From contig CAJHNH020002531.1 in the NCBI GenBank assembly GCA_905116865.2, forward strand, positions 40,309-104,308: a stretch of 64,000 bases of DNA, given 5' to 3'. The notes beneath the pieces were generated by a model. The model searched no databases, was not told the DNA's origin, and saw only the letters and a list, made by a program, of their open reading frames with translations. The DNA is from Candidula unifasciata. Its lineage: Eukaryota; Mollusca; Gastropoda; Stylommatophora; Geomitridae. Position numbers and translations under genes: made by a program. Of the stretch, positions 54,405-64,000 are shown piece by piece; position 1 is the first letter of the stretch, and each line of letters starts with the position of its first letter.

Positions 54405-55462
54405 CTTTTGTCGTGTCACTGATACCAGGTTGTAGCCCAGTGTTGTGGGTGTGTCATCTCACTGATACCAGGTTGTAGCCCAGTGTCGGGGTTGTGTCGT
54501 CTCACTGATACCAGGTTGTAGCCCAGTGTTGTGGGTGTGTCATCTCACTGATATCACTGATACCAGGTTGTAGCCCAGTGTTGTGGGTGTGTCGTCTCAC
54601 TGATACCAGGTTGTAGCCCAGTGTTGTGGGTGTGTCGTCTCACTGATACCAGGTTGTAGCCCACTGTACCAGGTTGTAGCCCAGTGTTGTGGGTGTGTCG
54701 TCTCACTGATACCAGGTTGTAGCCCAGTGTCGGGGTTGTGTCGTCTCACTGATACCAGGTTGTAGCCCAGTGTTGTGGGTGTGTCGTCTCACTGATACCA
54801 GGTTGTAGCCCAGTGTTGTGGGTGTGTCGTCTCACTGATACCAGGTTGTAGCCCAGTGTTGTGGGTGTGTCGTCTCACTGATACCAGGTTGTAGCCCAGT
54901 GTTGTGGGTGTGTCGTCTCACTGATACCAGGTTGTAGCCCAGTGTCGTGGGTTGTGTCGTTTCACTGATACCAGGTTGTAGCCCAGTGTCGTGGGCGTGT
55001 CGTTTCACTGATACCAGGTTGTAGCCCAGTGTCGTGGGCGTGTCGTTTCACTGATACCAGGTTGTAGCCCAGTGTCGTGGGCGTGTCGTCTCACTGATAC
55101 CAGGTTGTAGCCCAGTGTTGTGGGTGTGTCGTCTCACTGATACCAGGTTGTAGCCCAGTGTTGTGGGTGTGTCGTCTCACTGATATCACTGATACCAGGT
55201 TGTAGCTCAGTGTTGTGGGTGTGTCGTCTCACTGATACCAGGTTGTAGCCCAGTGTTGTGGGTGTGTCGTCTCACTGATACCAGGTTGTAGCCCAGTGTT
55301 GTGGGTGTGTCGTCTCACTGATATCACTGATACCAGGTTGTAGCCCAGTGTTGTGGGTGTGTCGTCTCACTGATATCACTGATACCAGGTTGTGGCCCAG
55401 TGTTGTGGGTGTGTCGTCTCACTGATATCACTGATACCAGGTTGTGGCCCAGTGTCGTGGTT
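54405..55462 (+). repeat. 43-bp minisatellite, about 24 units
   Basis: Unit 'cactgataccaggttgtagcccagtgttgtgggtgtgtcgtct' (43 bp), with occasional 'cactgatat' insertions and a 'gtcgtgggcgtgtcgttt' subtype cluster near 54950-55090. Confidence 0.95.
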
Positions 55463-55904
55463 TTTTTTTCTTTCTGTATTTGCTGAGTCATGGTTCTATA
55501 ATAATTTAATCTTTCTTTAGTAGTAACAATCAAATACACCAATGCCGGCTGACCTGGTTGGTGCCCAGACATCGAGTGGCAGGTGAAAATTGTGAAAAAT
55601 TTTAAACATCAGCTTTTTTTTTTTTTTTTTACATATTTGGAGTAAGAGTTTTCACATGGGTGAGCTTTTCCATAGTACCAGTGACTTGTTCTTGTGAAGC
55701 TGTCAGAAGTTTGGTAGTTCTGCACTGATTCACTAGTCTGGTAATATGGCACCCAGTGGCAGGTACGGCTGCAAATTAAGCTGAGATAAGAAATGTGTGT
55801 TGTTATTTCATTGTCTGTAAGCCTCTGAGCATTAACAGTACTGGCAAGTTCCGGTGACATTGTCCTAAACCTATTGTTACAGTAACATTTTCCTAATTTT
55901 TGTT
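55463..55904. other. No gene
   Basis: A T homopolymer at 55613-55630 and unremarkable sequence. Confidence 0.45.
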
Positions 55905-56478
55905 TTGCCAGTAATGTAATACATTTTGTTGTAATACATAGTGTTGTCATACATAGTGTTGTAATATATAGTGTTGTAATACATTGTGTTGTCATACATA
56001 GTGTGGTAATACAGTGTTGTAATACATAGTGTTGTGTTGAAATACAGTGTGGTAATACATAGTTTTGTAATACATAGTGTGGTAATACATAGTGTGGTAA
56101 TAAATAGTGTTGTAATACGTGTGTTGTAATACATAGTGTGGTAATAAATAGTGTTGTAATACGTGTGTTGTAATACATAGTGTGGTAATAAATAGTGTTG
56201 TAATACGTGTGTTGTAATACATAGTGTGGTAATACATAGTGTCATAATACATAGTGCTGTAATACATAGTGTGGTAATACATTGTGTTGTAATACATTGT
56301 GTTGTAATACATTGTGTTGTAATACATTGTGTCATAATACATAGTGCTGTAATACATAGTGTGGTAATACATTGTGTTGTAATACATTGTGTCGTAATAC
56401 ATAGTGTGGTAATACATTGTGTTGTAATACATAGTGTTGTGAAACATTGTGTGGTCATACATTTTGTTCTAATACATT
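55905..56478 (+). repeat. 15-bp minisatellite, about 38 units
   Basis: Unit 'gtaatacatagtgtt' with variants (ttgtgtt, gtcat, cgtgtgtt). Five codons per unit keep three frames open on the minus strand (up to 193 codons of Tyr/Thr/Met/Cys repeats). These are not genes. Confidence 0.95.
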
Positions 56479-57426
56479 ATGTTGCAACCTTAAACATGTT
56501 GAATGTATCCTCAGCCAGTTTGTTTCTATATTGCAAAAGAAAAGAAAAAATCATTCGCATGCTGAGCTTGCTGTGTAGTTTCATACAGGTTGTGTAAATG
56601 TAAAAGTTGTGTGCCTTTACGTTAGTTGAGTATGTAAATTGCTGCAGACTTTCACACAGGACGTGCATAATTTATTATATTAATTTTGCATCAGTTGTAT
56701 ATAAATTGTTGTCTTTTTTTATTGATGTAAAAATTGTATAATTTTATAAGACTGTAGTAAGTGGGAATAGCATGTTGTTCTGAGATAAACATTTGGTAAC
56801 GTAGTCTTCTTATGCTTCTGCATTTCTTCTTGAAAGCTATTTGTGTTGCGGTTTACAGCTAGGCTACTTTATCTGCAACTTTTGATCCAACACAGCTGAT
56901 TCCAGCACTTCCTTAATTAGTCGCCTTTTACAACATGCTTGTTGGTGACAGTGAGTCCATTGTTGTCGCAAAATGGGGCCTTGGAACTCTCATAGGGATG
57001 AACATAAAATGACAGCTGGCAAATGTCTTGGAGAATATTTTATATTTGATCAACTTTTAGTTGTTCTGTTCTTTCAGACCTGGATAGATGTACTTCTTGT
57101 TTGTGAGAACTGATGCTCTGTTTTATGGGACATAAAAATGTACAGTTGTGAATTAACAGGCTGTTTTTTCCTGTTAAAGATGCTGGTGCTATAATGTATG
57201 TGATATATTACCAGGTACTGTTTGTCTGTTGATTGTCTTTAATGCCATGCACATTGAGGGTGGGGCCTGCCCTCACTGCTAATCAACACCCAGTGATTTA
57301 TGTGTATGAACCGTGTCTCTTTGACATGTCTGGGTTTTTTTCAGAGGCACAAGTTACAGAAAAAGATTCTAATCTCTTACAAGCCTATGGTTGTTATCTA
57401 TACAATCACACACATATATATAAACA

Positions 57427-57427
<1 letters not shown>
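56479..57427. other. 3' flank, no gene
   Basis: AT-rich; no coding block or shared repeat recognised. Several AATAAA-like words but no basis to assign them. Confidence 0.45.
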
Positions 57428-57479
<52 letters not shown>

Positions 57480-57646
57480 GACAGTGGAGGGAGGAGTGCG
57501 TTGATAAAAGTGGACAGTGAACAAAACTTACGTAAAGCATTTTGACTTCTTTTAACACAGTCATAATTATAAATGTTCCCGTTTACTCACTGTCTCTATG
57601 GCTGTTTCTCTCTGACTCTGTCTCTCTCTCTGTCTGGCTTATTCTG

Positions 57647-57683
<37 letters not shown>

Positions 57684-57929
57684 GGCTAATTCTGTGTCTC
57701 TCTCGCTTTCTGGCTAATTCGGTGTCTATCTTTCTCTCACTTTCTGGCTAATTCTGTATCTGTCTGTCTCACTTTCTGGCTAATTATGTGTCTATTGTAC
57801 TGTACGTTACACACGTGCACACAGATATATACACACCCACAGTCTCTTTTCCTGTCTTCCTTACACAAACACTGAGAGAAATACACACACTGTCTCTTAC
57901 CCTGTCTTCTTTACATAAACAAGGAGAGA

Positions 57930-58015
<86 letters not shown>
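57428..58015 (+). repeat. CT-rich microsatellite cluster
   Basis: (CT)n at 57428-57480 and 57934-58014, and a 'tctctggctaattctgtgtctgtctg' interrupted repeat at 57610-57790. Confidence 0.9.
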
Positions 58016-58018
<3 letters not shown>

Positions 58019-58194
58019 ACACACACATGTGTGTACACACCCACCCACCAACACACACATCTTCTGGTTGTCACACTAGTTGTCACTGTACTGATATCAC
58101 TACCTGTCAACAGCCCTGTGTCATAGATGTTGTGTTGACTGCTGTGTAGTTCCTGGGATCATTATCATCCCCATTGCCAACAGTAATGTGATTA

Positions 58195-59120
58195 TTAGCC
58201 CAGGAAGAGGCCATTGTTAGCTCAGGAAGAGGCCAATGTTAAACCAGGAAGAGGCCAATGTTAGACCAGGAAGAGGCCAATGCTAGCCCTGGAAGAGGCC
58301 AATGTTAGACCAGGAAGAGGCCATTGTTAGCTCAGGAAGAGGCCAATGTTAGCCCAGGAAGAGGCCAATGTTAGACCAGGAAGAGGCCATTGCTAGCCCT
58401 GGAAGAGGCCAATGCTAGCCCTGGAAGAGGCCAATGTTAGACCAGGAAGAGGCCATTGTTAGCTCAGGAAGAGGCCAATGTTAGCCCAGGAAGAGGCCAT
58501 TGCTAGCCCTGGAAGAGATGATTGTTAGCCCAGGAAGAGGCCATTATTAGCCCAGTAAGAAGCCATTATTAGCCCAGGGAGAGGCGATTGTTAGCCCAGG
58601 AAGAGGTGATTATTAGCCCAGGAAGAGGTGACTGAGGTGATTGTTAGCCCAGGAAGAGGTGACTAAGGTGATTGATAGCCCAGAAAGAGGTGACTGAGGT
58701 GATTGTTAACCCAGGAAGAGGTGATTGTTAGCCCAGGAAGAGGCGATTGTTAGCCCAGGAAGAGGTGACAGAGGTGATCGTTAGCCCAGGAAGAGGTGAC
58801 CGAGGTAATTGTTGGCCCAGGAAGAGGTGACAGAGGTGGTTGTTAGCCCAGGAAGAGGTGACCAAGGTAATTGTTGGCCCAGGAAGAGGTGACAGAGGTG
58901 ATTGTTAGCCCATGAAGAGGTGACAGAGGTAATTGTTGGCCCAGGAAGAGGTGACAGAGGTGATTGTTAGCCCAGGAAGAGGTGACAGAGGTAATTGTTG
59001 GCCTAGGAAGAGGTGACAGAGGTGATTGTTAGCCCAGGAAGAGGTGATTGTAAGCCCAGGAAGAGGTGACGGAGGTGATTGTTAGCCCAGGAAGAAGTGA
59101 CAGAGGTTATTTTTAGCCTA
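58195..59120 (+). repeat. 22-bp minisatellite changing into a longer higher-order repeat
   Basis: The first half is 'cccaggaagaggccattgttag' (22 bp). From about 58620 units gain 'gtgacagaggtgatt' and alternate between 'gattgttagccc' and 'aattgttggccc', giving a roughly 62-bp dimer. Confidence 0.9.
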
Positions 59121-59610
59121 AATAAAAATAGTCTCTGAGAAAAAAAAGCTTGGACATTCCTTGTTTGTGTGTGTAGTGTTTGGTAGTGTGTACAGTATAA
59201 TGTATAATAGACAGGACCCCACCACATCATATCAGTCAAATAGTTAATAAATAATGTGTCAATAGATGTTTGTTATTATGTTAATATCTCACCATTGTTA
59301 TTATTTAACTTCCATTTCTGATGCTTTCTATCTCTGCAAAATGTATCTCATTTTCATCTCTGCCACTTCATATATATCCACTGTTAAACTTATGTATCTC
59401 CTGTCTGCAGGTTTTTTATCTGATCTCTGCAATGATATCACATCTCGTCTCTGTAAATCAATCTCTTTACCAAGTATCTCTTTAAAAAGAAACTTCCGTG
59501 ATAAAATAAGACAAGAGTGCAGGGCACGTCCTCTTATGTCTTCCTTATACAGTTTAGCTTCAGCTGTTTGGGTTTTTCCCACCTGATTACTTGACCTTCT
59601 ACATATTTAT
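59121..59610. other. No gene
   Basis: Contains a 'ctctgcaa.atatctc'-like degenerate repeat between 59330 and 59480. No domain in the open frames. Confidence 0.4.
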
Positions 59611-59820
59611 CTTCCCTAATTGTCAGTGTCTTCCCTAATTGTCCTTGTTTTTCCTAATTGTCCTTGTTTTCCCTAATTGTCCTTGTTTTCCCTAATTGTC
59701 CTTGTTTTCCCTAATTGTCTTTGTTTTCCCTAATTGTCCTTGTTTTCCCTAATTGTCCTTGTCTTCCCTAATTGTCCTTGTCTTCCCTAATTGTCCTTGT
59801 CTTCTATAATTGTCAGTGTC
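59611..59820 (+). repeat. 20-bp minisatellite
   Basis: About ten units of 'ccctaattgtccttgttttc', with 'gtcttc' variants at both ends. Confidence 0.9.
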
Positions 59821-60186
59821 TTCCCAAACTACCCTTGCGTTCCAATACCCTGTGTAACCTGGAGGCGTTACCAAATGGCATGCTTATACAGACTTTATGC
59901 TGTCCTTTCCCCACCTCCCATTGTTAACACATTTCACATAATGTATCTTCAGTAGATTTAATATATTAATGAGAAATAAATTCACAAGCAATTATTGGCG
60001 CCCACCAAGAAGGAACAGAGATTCAAGTAAAATCATAAAGGAATGCTCCAACCAAGTGTACAGATAATATTGTAAATCAGAAAGTTGGTAGCATTTTTAC
60101 GGCTGCTTTAAAAAACATGTGTACAGCAAATACTTTGTTTGAAAAATATTTTGATAAATTATAATTTTTTTATTTTGGGGGGTTTG
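59821..60186. other. No gene
   Basis: Nothing recognised. Confidence 0.4.
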
Positions 60187-60560
60187 ATTCCCCAGGTGGG
60201 ATCTAGAGTCCCGTTGGGGGGGGGGGGGGGGGGGTAGACCCATTGCACCTCTAGCAAGCATGTCACAAAAGGAGACTAGGGCTGTTTCCTCTGAAGTGAA
60301 GCACAGCACATGTTTCTGAAAGGCCAGGAACCAACAGTCTGCATACAATTAGGTCAGATGTTTGAAATGGATCTGCACACAAAATAAATTAAAGTTCTGG
60401 AACAAAACTAAAACCTCTAGGTGGACGAACAACCAGAACTTTTCGTCAGAAAACTTGAGTTTTGCATGCACATCTGTTTGACAGTTTACAGATGTGGTTT
60501 ATTTGTATGCAGACTGTTGGTTACTCGCCTTTCAAGCAGATGCACCGACTTGAAAGGGAA
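60187..60560. repeat. Two family F SINE-like repeats in inverted, back-to-back arrangement
   Basis: The + copy 60187-60445 ('gtgggatctagagtcccgttg', 19-base G tract, 'gacccattgcacctctagcaagcatgtc', 'gaacaaccagaactttt') is followed directly by a reverse partial copy 60455-60560 ('gagttttgcatgcacatctg', 'acagatgtggtttatttgtatgcagactgttgg'). Confidence 0.75.
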
Positions 60561-60659
60561 GGGGGGATGGAATCACCTTTAAACATTTGCCTGTTAGGGG
60601 ACAGCGGGTCAGTTCTGTTGGCCCCCAGCATGGGGCCATGAACCCAAACAGGTTAATTT

Positions 60660-60770
60660 TATTCATTTGTTTTATTATAGGTTATAGTTATGGTTGTATG
60701 GATACAATTTAGGGTTTATATTTATAGTTATAGTTTGTGGTTATAGTTTATAGTTATAGTTTATACAGCA
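60660..60770 (+). repeat. Short 'tatagttatagttta' repeat
   Basis: Low-complexity tandem of 'ttatagttatagttt'-like words. Confidence 0.7.
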
Positions 60771-61080
60771 GACCAACTGCATGGCACATGGGTAGTAACC
60801 CATCAGTGCTCCGTTCTACTTCTAACTCAAGCCTGAGTCTAGAGAATCTCAGCTTAGTGCACGAACTCCGTAGCACCAGCGAGGGTCCTGAAATACTTTG
60901 GGTAGATTTTTAACTCCAAATTATGCCTGGGCAGCGCCGTGAGGCTACTTTTTTGGATTTACCAAAGTTTTTTTTACGTGCACAACAATACACATGGGCG
61001 TCAGATCTTACTACCCAGAGACCAGGAGAAATGTCTACCTGGAGTGGGCGCACCATGGAGCCCCGGTTTGGAACCACTGG
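60765..61080 (+). repeat. SINE-like repeat family E, copy 3
   Basis: 'atggcacatgggtagtaaccca', 'gcaccagcgagggtcctgaaatactttgg', 'gggcagcgccgtgaggcta', 'cactacccagagacc'-like end. The B-box end is degraded. Confidence 0.75.
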
Positions 61081-61149
61081 TTTATGGTGCTTGAATATTG
61101 TTGTACAAGCAGATTATGTTGAAGTGTTCAGATTATTAGTTAGTTTTGT

Positions 61150-61375
61150 CTTTCCTTTTGAGCCTAGGGTGGCACATAGGGCATAGCTCCCCATGTCTGG
61201 TGGTTTGCTGCCACCTGTTGAAGGCCGTGGATGTTTATGAGGCCCATAGTTGAACCTTCTTTCATACATGGTCTTGGTCTTCCCCGTTGTCTTCTCCCTT
61301 CCGGTGTCCATGTGAGGGCTTGATGGGGGGAGTCTTGTTTTGTCCATTCTAAGTGCGTGGCCGATGTAATTATTA
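61150..61375 (-). mobile_element. LINE C-terminal fragment
   Basis: Minus-strand blocks 'RMDKTRLP' then, after a frameshift, 'HQALTWTPEGRRQRGRPR' and 'WGAMPYVPP', typical of the last part of a non-LTR ORF2. It resembles the tail of the 25014-26345 element ('ALTWTPEGKRKQGRPK'). Confidence 0.75.
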
Positions 61376-61429
61376 GTAGATTGATGATCTCCTCCAGGAG
61401 GCTACTGTGTTTCTCTTTGCTGTTATTTA

Positions 61430-61690
61430 TTTGAAGAAGTTGTGTACATAAACAATTTGGAAAACATAAAGTGTATAAATATGTTATGTGTACATAAAAT
61501 ACTATAGTGTACAAATGTGTGTTGTGTGTACATAGAGGAGTTTGGAAAACATCAGGTGTACAAATATACCTTGTGTGTAAAACAGCAGTTTGGGAAACAT
61601 AGTGTACAAATATGCCTTTTTTGTGTGTACATAAGTACAACAGTTTGGAAACCCATAATGTACAAATATGCCTTGTTACTTGTTACAGAG
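61430..61690 (+). repeat. Degenerate 55-65 bp tandem repeat
   Basis: Four to five units marked by 'gtttggaaaacat' and 'agtgtacaaatatg' with 'ttgtgtgtacataa'. Confidence 0.8.
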
Positions 61691-62044
61691 AAAGATGAAT
61701 AAATTATTACATCTGAATATTGTCTCTTCATTGTTGTGATGAATATTATCTCTTCTTTGTGAACATTATCTCCTCTTTATTATGATGTTGATAACAATCT
61801 AGTGTTTGCAGTTATTGTTTCCCTGTGGGGCAACTGTAAAAAAAAAGGAAGTCATGCTTATATGTCCGAAAGAAACTAGTTATTGGGGGGAGGGGGGGTT
61901 GATTTACAGAACAGTAGTTATGTAATGCCAGGTACTAAATGTTGTTTCACATACAACTGAATGGTAGGTAGTTATGTAATGTAAGGTACTAAAAATAGTG
62001 CACAGAATATCCTTACATCTTACACCCCCCCCCCCCTCCCCAGT
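61691..62044. other. No gene
   Basis: Short repeats ('atattatctcttc') and G and C tracts at 61886-61897 and 62025-62040. Confidence 0.45.
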
Positions 62045-62235
62045 TCATGTGCTGACACCCCTCGATGCCATGACACAAGGCTGTCATGAACCTTCTAATC
62101 TTGTCTTCCTCTGCCTCTTTTCCACATATCTTTCCAGCGGTCAGAACTATGTTTCAGCTTCCTTCTCATAACATGGCTGAAAATTGATGACTTGTCTCTT
62201 TGCAACAAGACGTCTTCGGGCCCTGGCCAATTTCA
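62045..62235 (-). mobile_element. LINE C-terminal remnant
   Basis: The minus strand gives 'FSHVMRRKLKHSS' and 'KRGRGRQD', the 'GHVMR...RGRGR' tail of a non-LTR ORF2. Very short, and frame-disrupted. Confidence 0.5.
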
Positions 62236-62639
62236 ACACACCTGAGTTGATCTTTTTGGCTGTCAAAGGAATTATAAGCATCGTTCAGTAAAACCACAGC
62301 TCCGAGGTATCCAGACATTGGCTGAATTGTTTATTAAATAACCAGGAATCAAAGCCAAATTTTCTGGTTAGGAACCATCATATCTCAGCCTTCAAAGCCT
62401 GTAGTCCCCAACAAGTTGTACCAGAGTAGATAAAGATCCTGTTCAGTTTTCACTTTATTAACTCACCATCAAACTCATCATGTATTAAGCAGCTGGGTAG
62501 GACATGCTTGACTTGTCTAAACTTTGTGTGGCTTTTCTTGTTATTTTATACCAACCTGTTCTCTCCCAGTTTTTCTCCATACTTCAGCAGCTGTAGAAAA
62601 TCCCCTTTACATGCCAGTATCACATTTAGCAAATTGGGC
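62236..62639. other. No gene
   Basis: Nothing recognised. Confidence 0.4.
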
Positions 62640-62815
62640 TAGAATAATTTTGTAGATCTATTGACCCTCAGTAGTTTATGTGGTCAACATTCTAGCCGCC
62701 ATTACTTCACAGCACTTGACCTGGTTCTCGTTAAAGTCTGGGTCGATCTGAGAGCCAGGCTCATTTTTGAAACAAATCTGGCACCAGGCGGATTTGAACC
62801 TTTGACCAGCTGCAA
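62640..62815 (-). repeat. SINE-like repeat family D, copy 5
   Basis: 'gggctagaataattttgtagatctattgaccctcagtag', 'gtctgggtcgatctgagagcc', B-box-like 'ggcggatttgaacctttg'. Confidence 0.7.
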
Positions 62816-63115
62816 ACTCCAGCAAAAAGTTCTGGTTGTTTTTTCCACTTCCTGGTTTTGGTCTTGATCCAGGGCTTGAGTTTTGTGTGCACATCTGTTT
62901 TACAGATCTGGCTTTTTTTTCTCTGTTCCAGTTACTATTGAAACTCTTTCTACTAATTGTGTTGTTAATTTGACTCCATCAGATCCAGCGATTGGTGAGT
63001 CTTAGTCCTCTTAGCATTCACCAGCTGAAAACTCCTGTCGAAATCCTGTTTGTTAACTCACTTCTGGTGTTGAGTCTTGTTCCAGCACTTAGGTGTTGCT
63101 TGCAGACTGCACTCA
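62815..63115 (-). repeat. SINE-like repeat family F, reverse fragments
   Basis: Two reverse pieces, 62815-62930 ('gcaaaaagttctggttgt', 'gagttttgtgtgcacatctgttttacagatctggct') and 63020-63115 ('agctgaaaactcctgtcgaaatcctgtttgtt', 'ttgttccagcactta'). Confidence 0.65.
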
Positions 63116-63439
63116 GCAGACTGCGGATGAAACCTCTTATGGTTCAGTGGACAAGAAGGTAATTACCAGCAGGCTCTGTGGGGAGCTTCAAGCAAGGCAG
63201 GGCACATAAGACACCTTGGTCATCCACTGCACCTAGATCCATATCCAGTTGTCTCGACATTGTACAGATGGGCGCAGGCGAGAGTGAGGTGAATTGCGCA
63301 GCTCTTTCTCACTTAAATCCAAGTCCTTGCGCAAGTCACTTTTGTCTAATCAGCCACCTTCGTACTCATAATCATTGATTACTACTACTTTGGATGAAAA
63401 GTGGTCTTCATCACTCGTGATGGACAAACAACAAACATA

Positions 63440-63545
63440 TAACAAGTGTTGTGTACACATCCATTTACAGATCTGGCTTATTTGTGGGTTCCTCGCCGCT
63501 CAGGCAGATGCACACCGACTTTGGTGGAAGTGATGATCCTGTCCT
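63440..63545 (-). repeat. SINE-like repeat family F, reverse 5' piece
   Basis: 'gtgtacacatccatttacagatctggcttatttgtgggttcctcgccgctcaggcagatgcacaccgacttt'. It adjoins the truncated LINE and overlaps its open frame. Confidence 0.65.
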
Positions 63546-63589
63546 CAATGGCCTGGCGCCTGGTAGGAAAACAGTTTCTAGGATGACCA

Positions 63590-64000
63590 GTAACAACCCT
63601 GGTCCTGGTGTGTTCCAGCACCGCTGCACCCCCATTATGATGCATCCCCGACAGCGAAGCAACACAGAAAAAGGTGCAGTTGGGCATTTGGGGCATAGGT
63701 ATCCATTCTACACCGAGGTTGATGTCTGTAAGACTGCAGACCTTTGTGATATCGTCCTCTGACCTACCGAGCCACAGTTTGCCCCTTTTTAGCTTTTTCC
63801 CATTTTCCCTAAAAAGCACATTGTGCAAAGGGTACTTCACATCTGAGTATATCTTCAGGTAAGCATGAGTCCTCCAAATTTTCATCCTATGGTGCATTGT
63901 CAGAAAGTCATGAAGATATCTCATTGCTACGCAAGAGGTGTCTCCTGTGCACCCAGAATAATGTGCATGGCTTTATTTGCACCTTTTCCAGTCTTTCAGT
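63590..64000 (-). mobile_element. Non-LTR retrotransposon fragment running off the right edge
   Basis: The minus strand from the window edge begins in 'LERLEKVQIK' (frame 1), then after a frame change reads 'MRYLHDFLTMHHRMKIWRTH' and 'YLKIYSDVKYPLHNVLF', with 'KRGKLWLGRSEDDI'. This is the connection region between RT and RNase H in RNH-bearing LINEs; compare 'ELDKVQNQALRVI' at 7310-7355. The upstream (RT) part lies beyond 64000. Confidence 0.7.

Noticed and set aside
55609..56462. Minus-strand frames of 156 to 193 codons rich in Tyr, Thr and Met
   Set aside because: By-product of the 15-bp minisatellite.

Overview
The window is eukaryotic, intron-rich and repeat-dense. GT-AG introns of 0.8 to 11.5 kb, SINE-like repeats with tRNA-type B-box motifs, many 3'-end fragments of non-LTR retrotransposons (LINEs), a hAT DNA transposon, MITEs, and dozens of mini- and microsatellites all point to an animal. 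The kinds of LINE and SINE-like repeat suggest a mollusc, probably a gastropod. That placement is inference from general familiarity; no species is claimed.

The window holds one clearly recognisable host gene, an angiomotin (AMOT) family scaffold protein on the + strand. Thirteen coding exons can be placed from 19773 to the stop codon at 52716-52718. All intron phases join, giving 847 continuous residues after the first split codon. The order is an N-terminal region with two PPxY WW-binding motifs and a RQEPQG motif shared with vertebrate angiomotins, a long coiled-coil core (exons 3 to 10), a Ser/Pro-rich linker, and a short acidic tail ending in a hydrophobic PDZ-ligand-like C-terminus (LFHV). 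A tiny candidate first coding exon (17927-17939, start codon plus 10 bases, strong donor, matching phase) would add five residues. It is unproven.

Layout: 1-17.9 kb is AT-rich sequence, a duplicated 412-bp leader-like unit, SINEs and LINE fragments (7.1-8.5, 9.1-9.4, 12.6-13.7 kb) with no host gene recognised. 17.9-52.7 kb is the AMOT gene, its introns filled with LINE fragments, minisatellites (33, 35, 29, 20, 24 and 48 bp units), a 1285-bp hAT element with a perfect 8-bp target duplication (33.9-35.2 kb) and a TTAA-flanked MITE. 52.7-64 kb is 3' flank: 3'UTR-like tandem repeats, 43-, 15-, 22- and 20-bp arrays, SINEs and further LINE fragments, with a truncated LINE running off the right edge.

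The most interesting structures lie where repeats meet the AMOT gene. The last codons and stop form the first unit of a tandem repeat. One phase-symmetric exon sits between inverted LINE fragments. Two introns carry arrays whose every unit mimics a splice acceptor or a splice donor. The last exon's acceptor has an upstream near-copy that would lead to an immediate stop. No prokaryotic system, CRISPR array, rRNA or convincing tRNA gene was seen.
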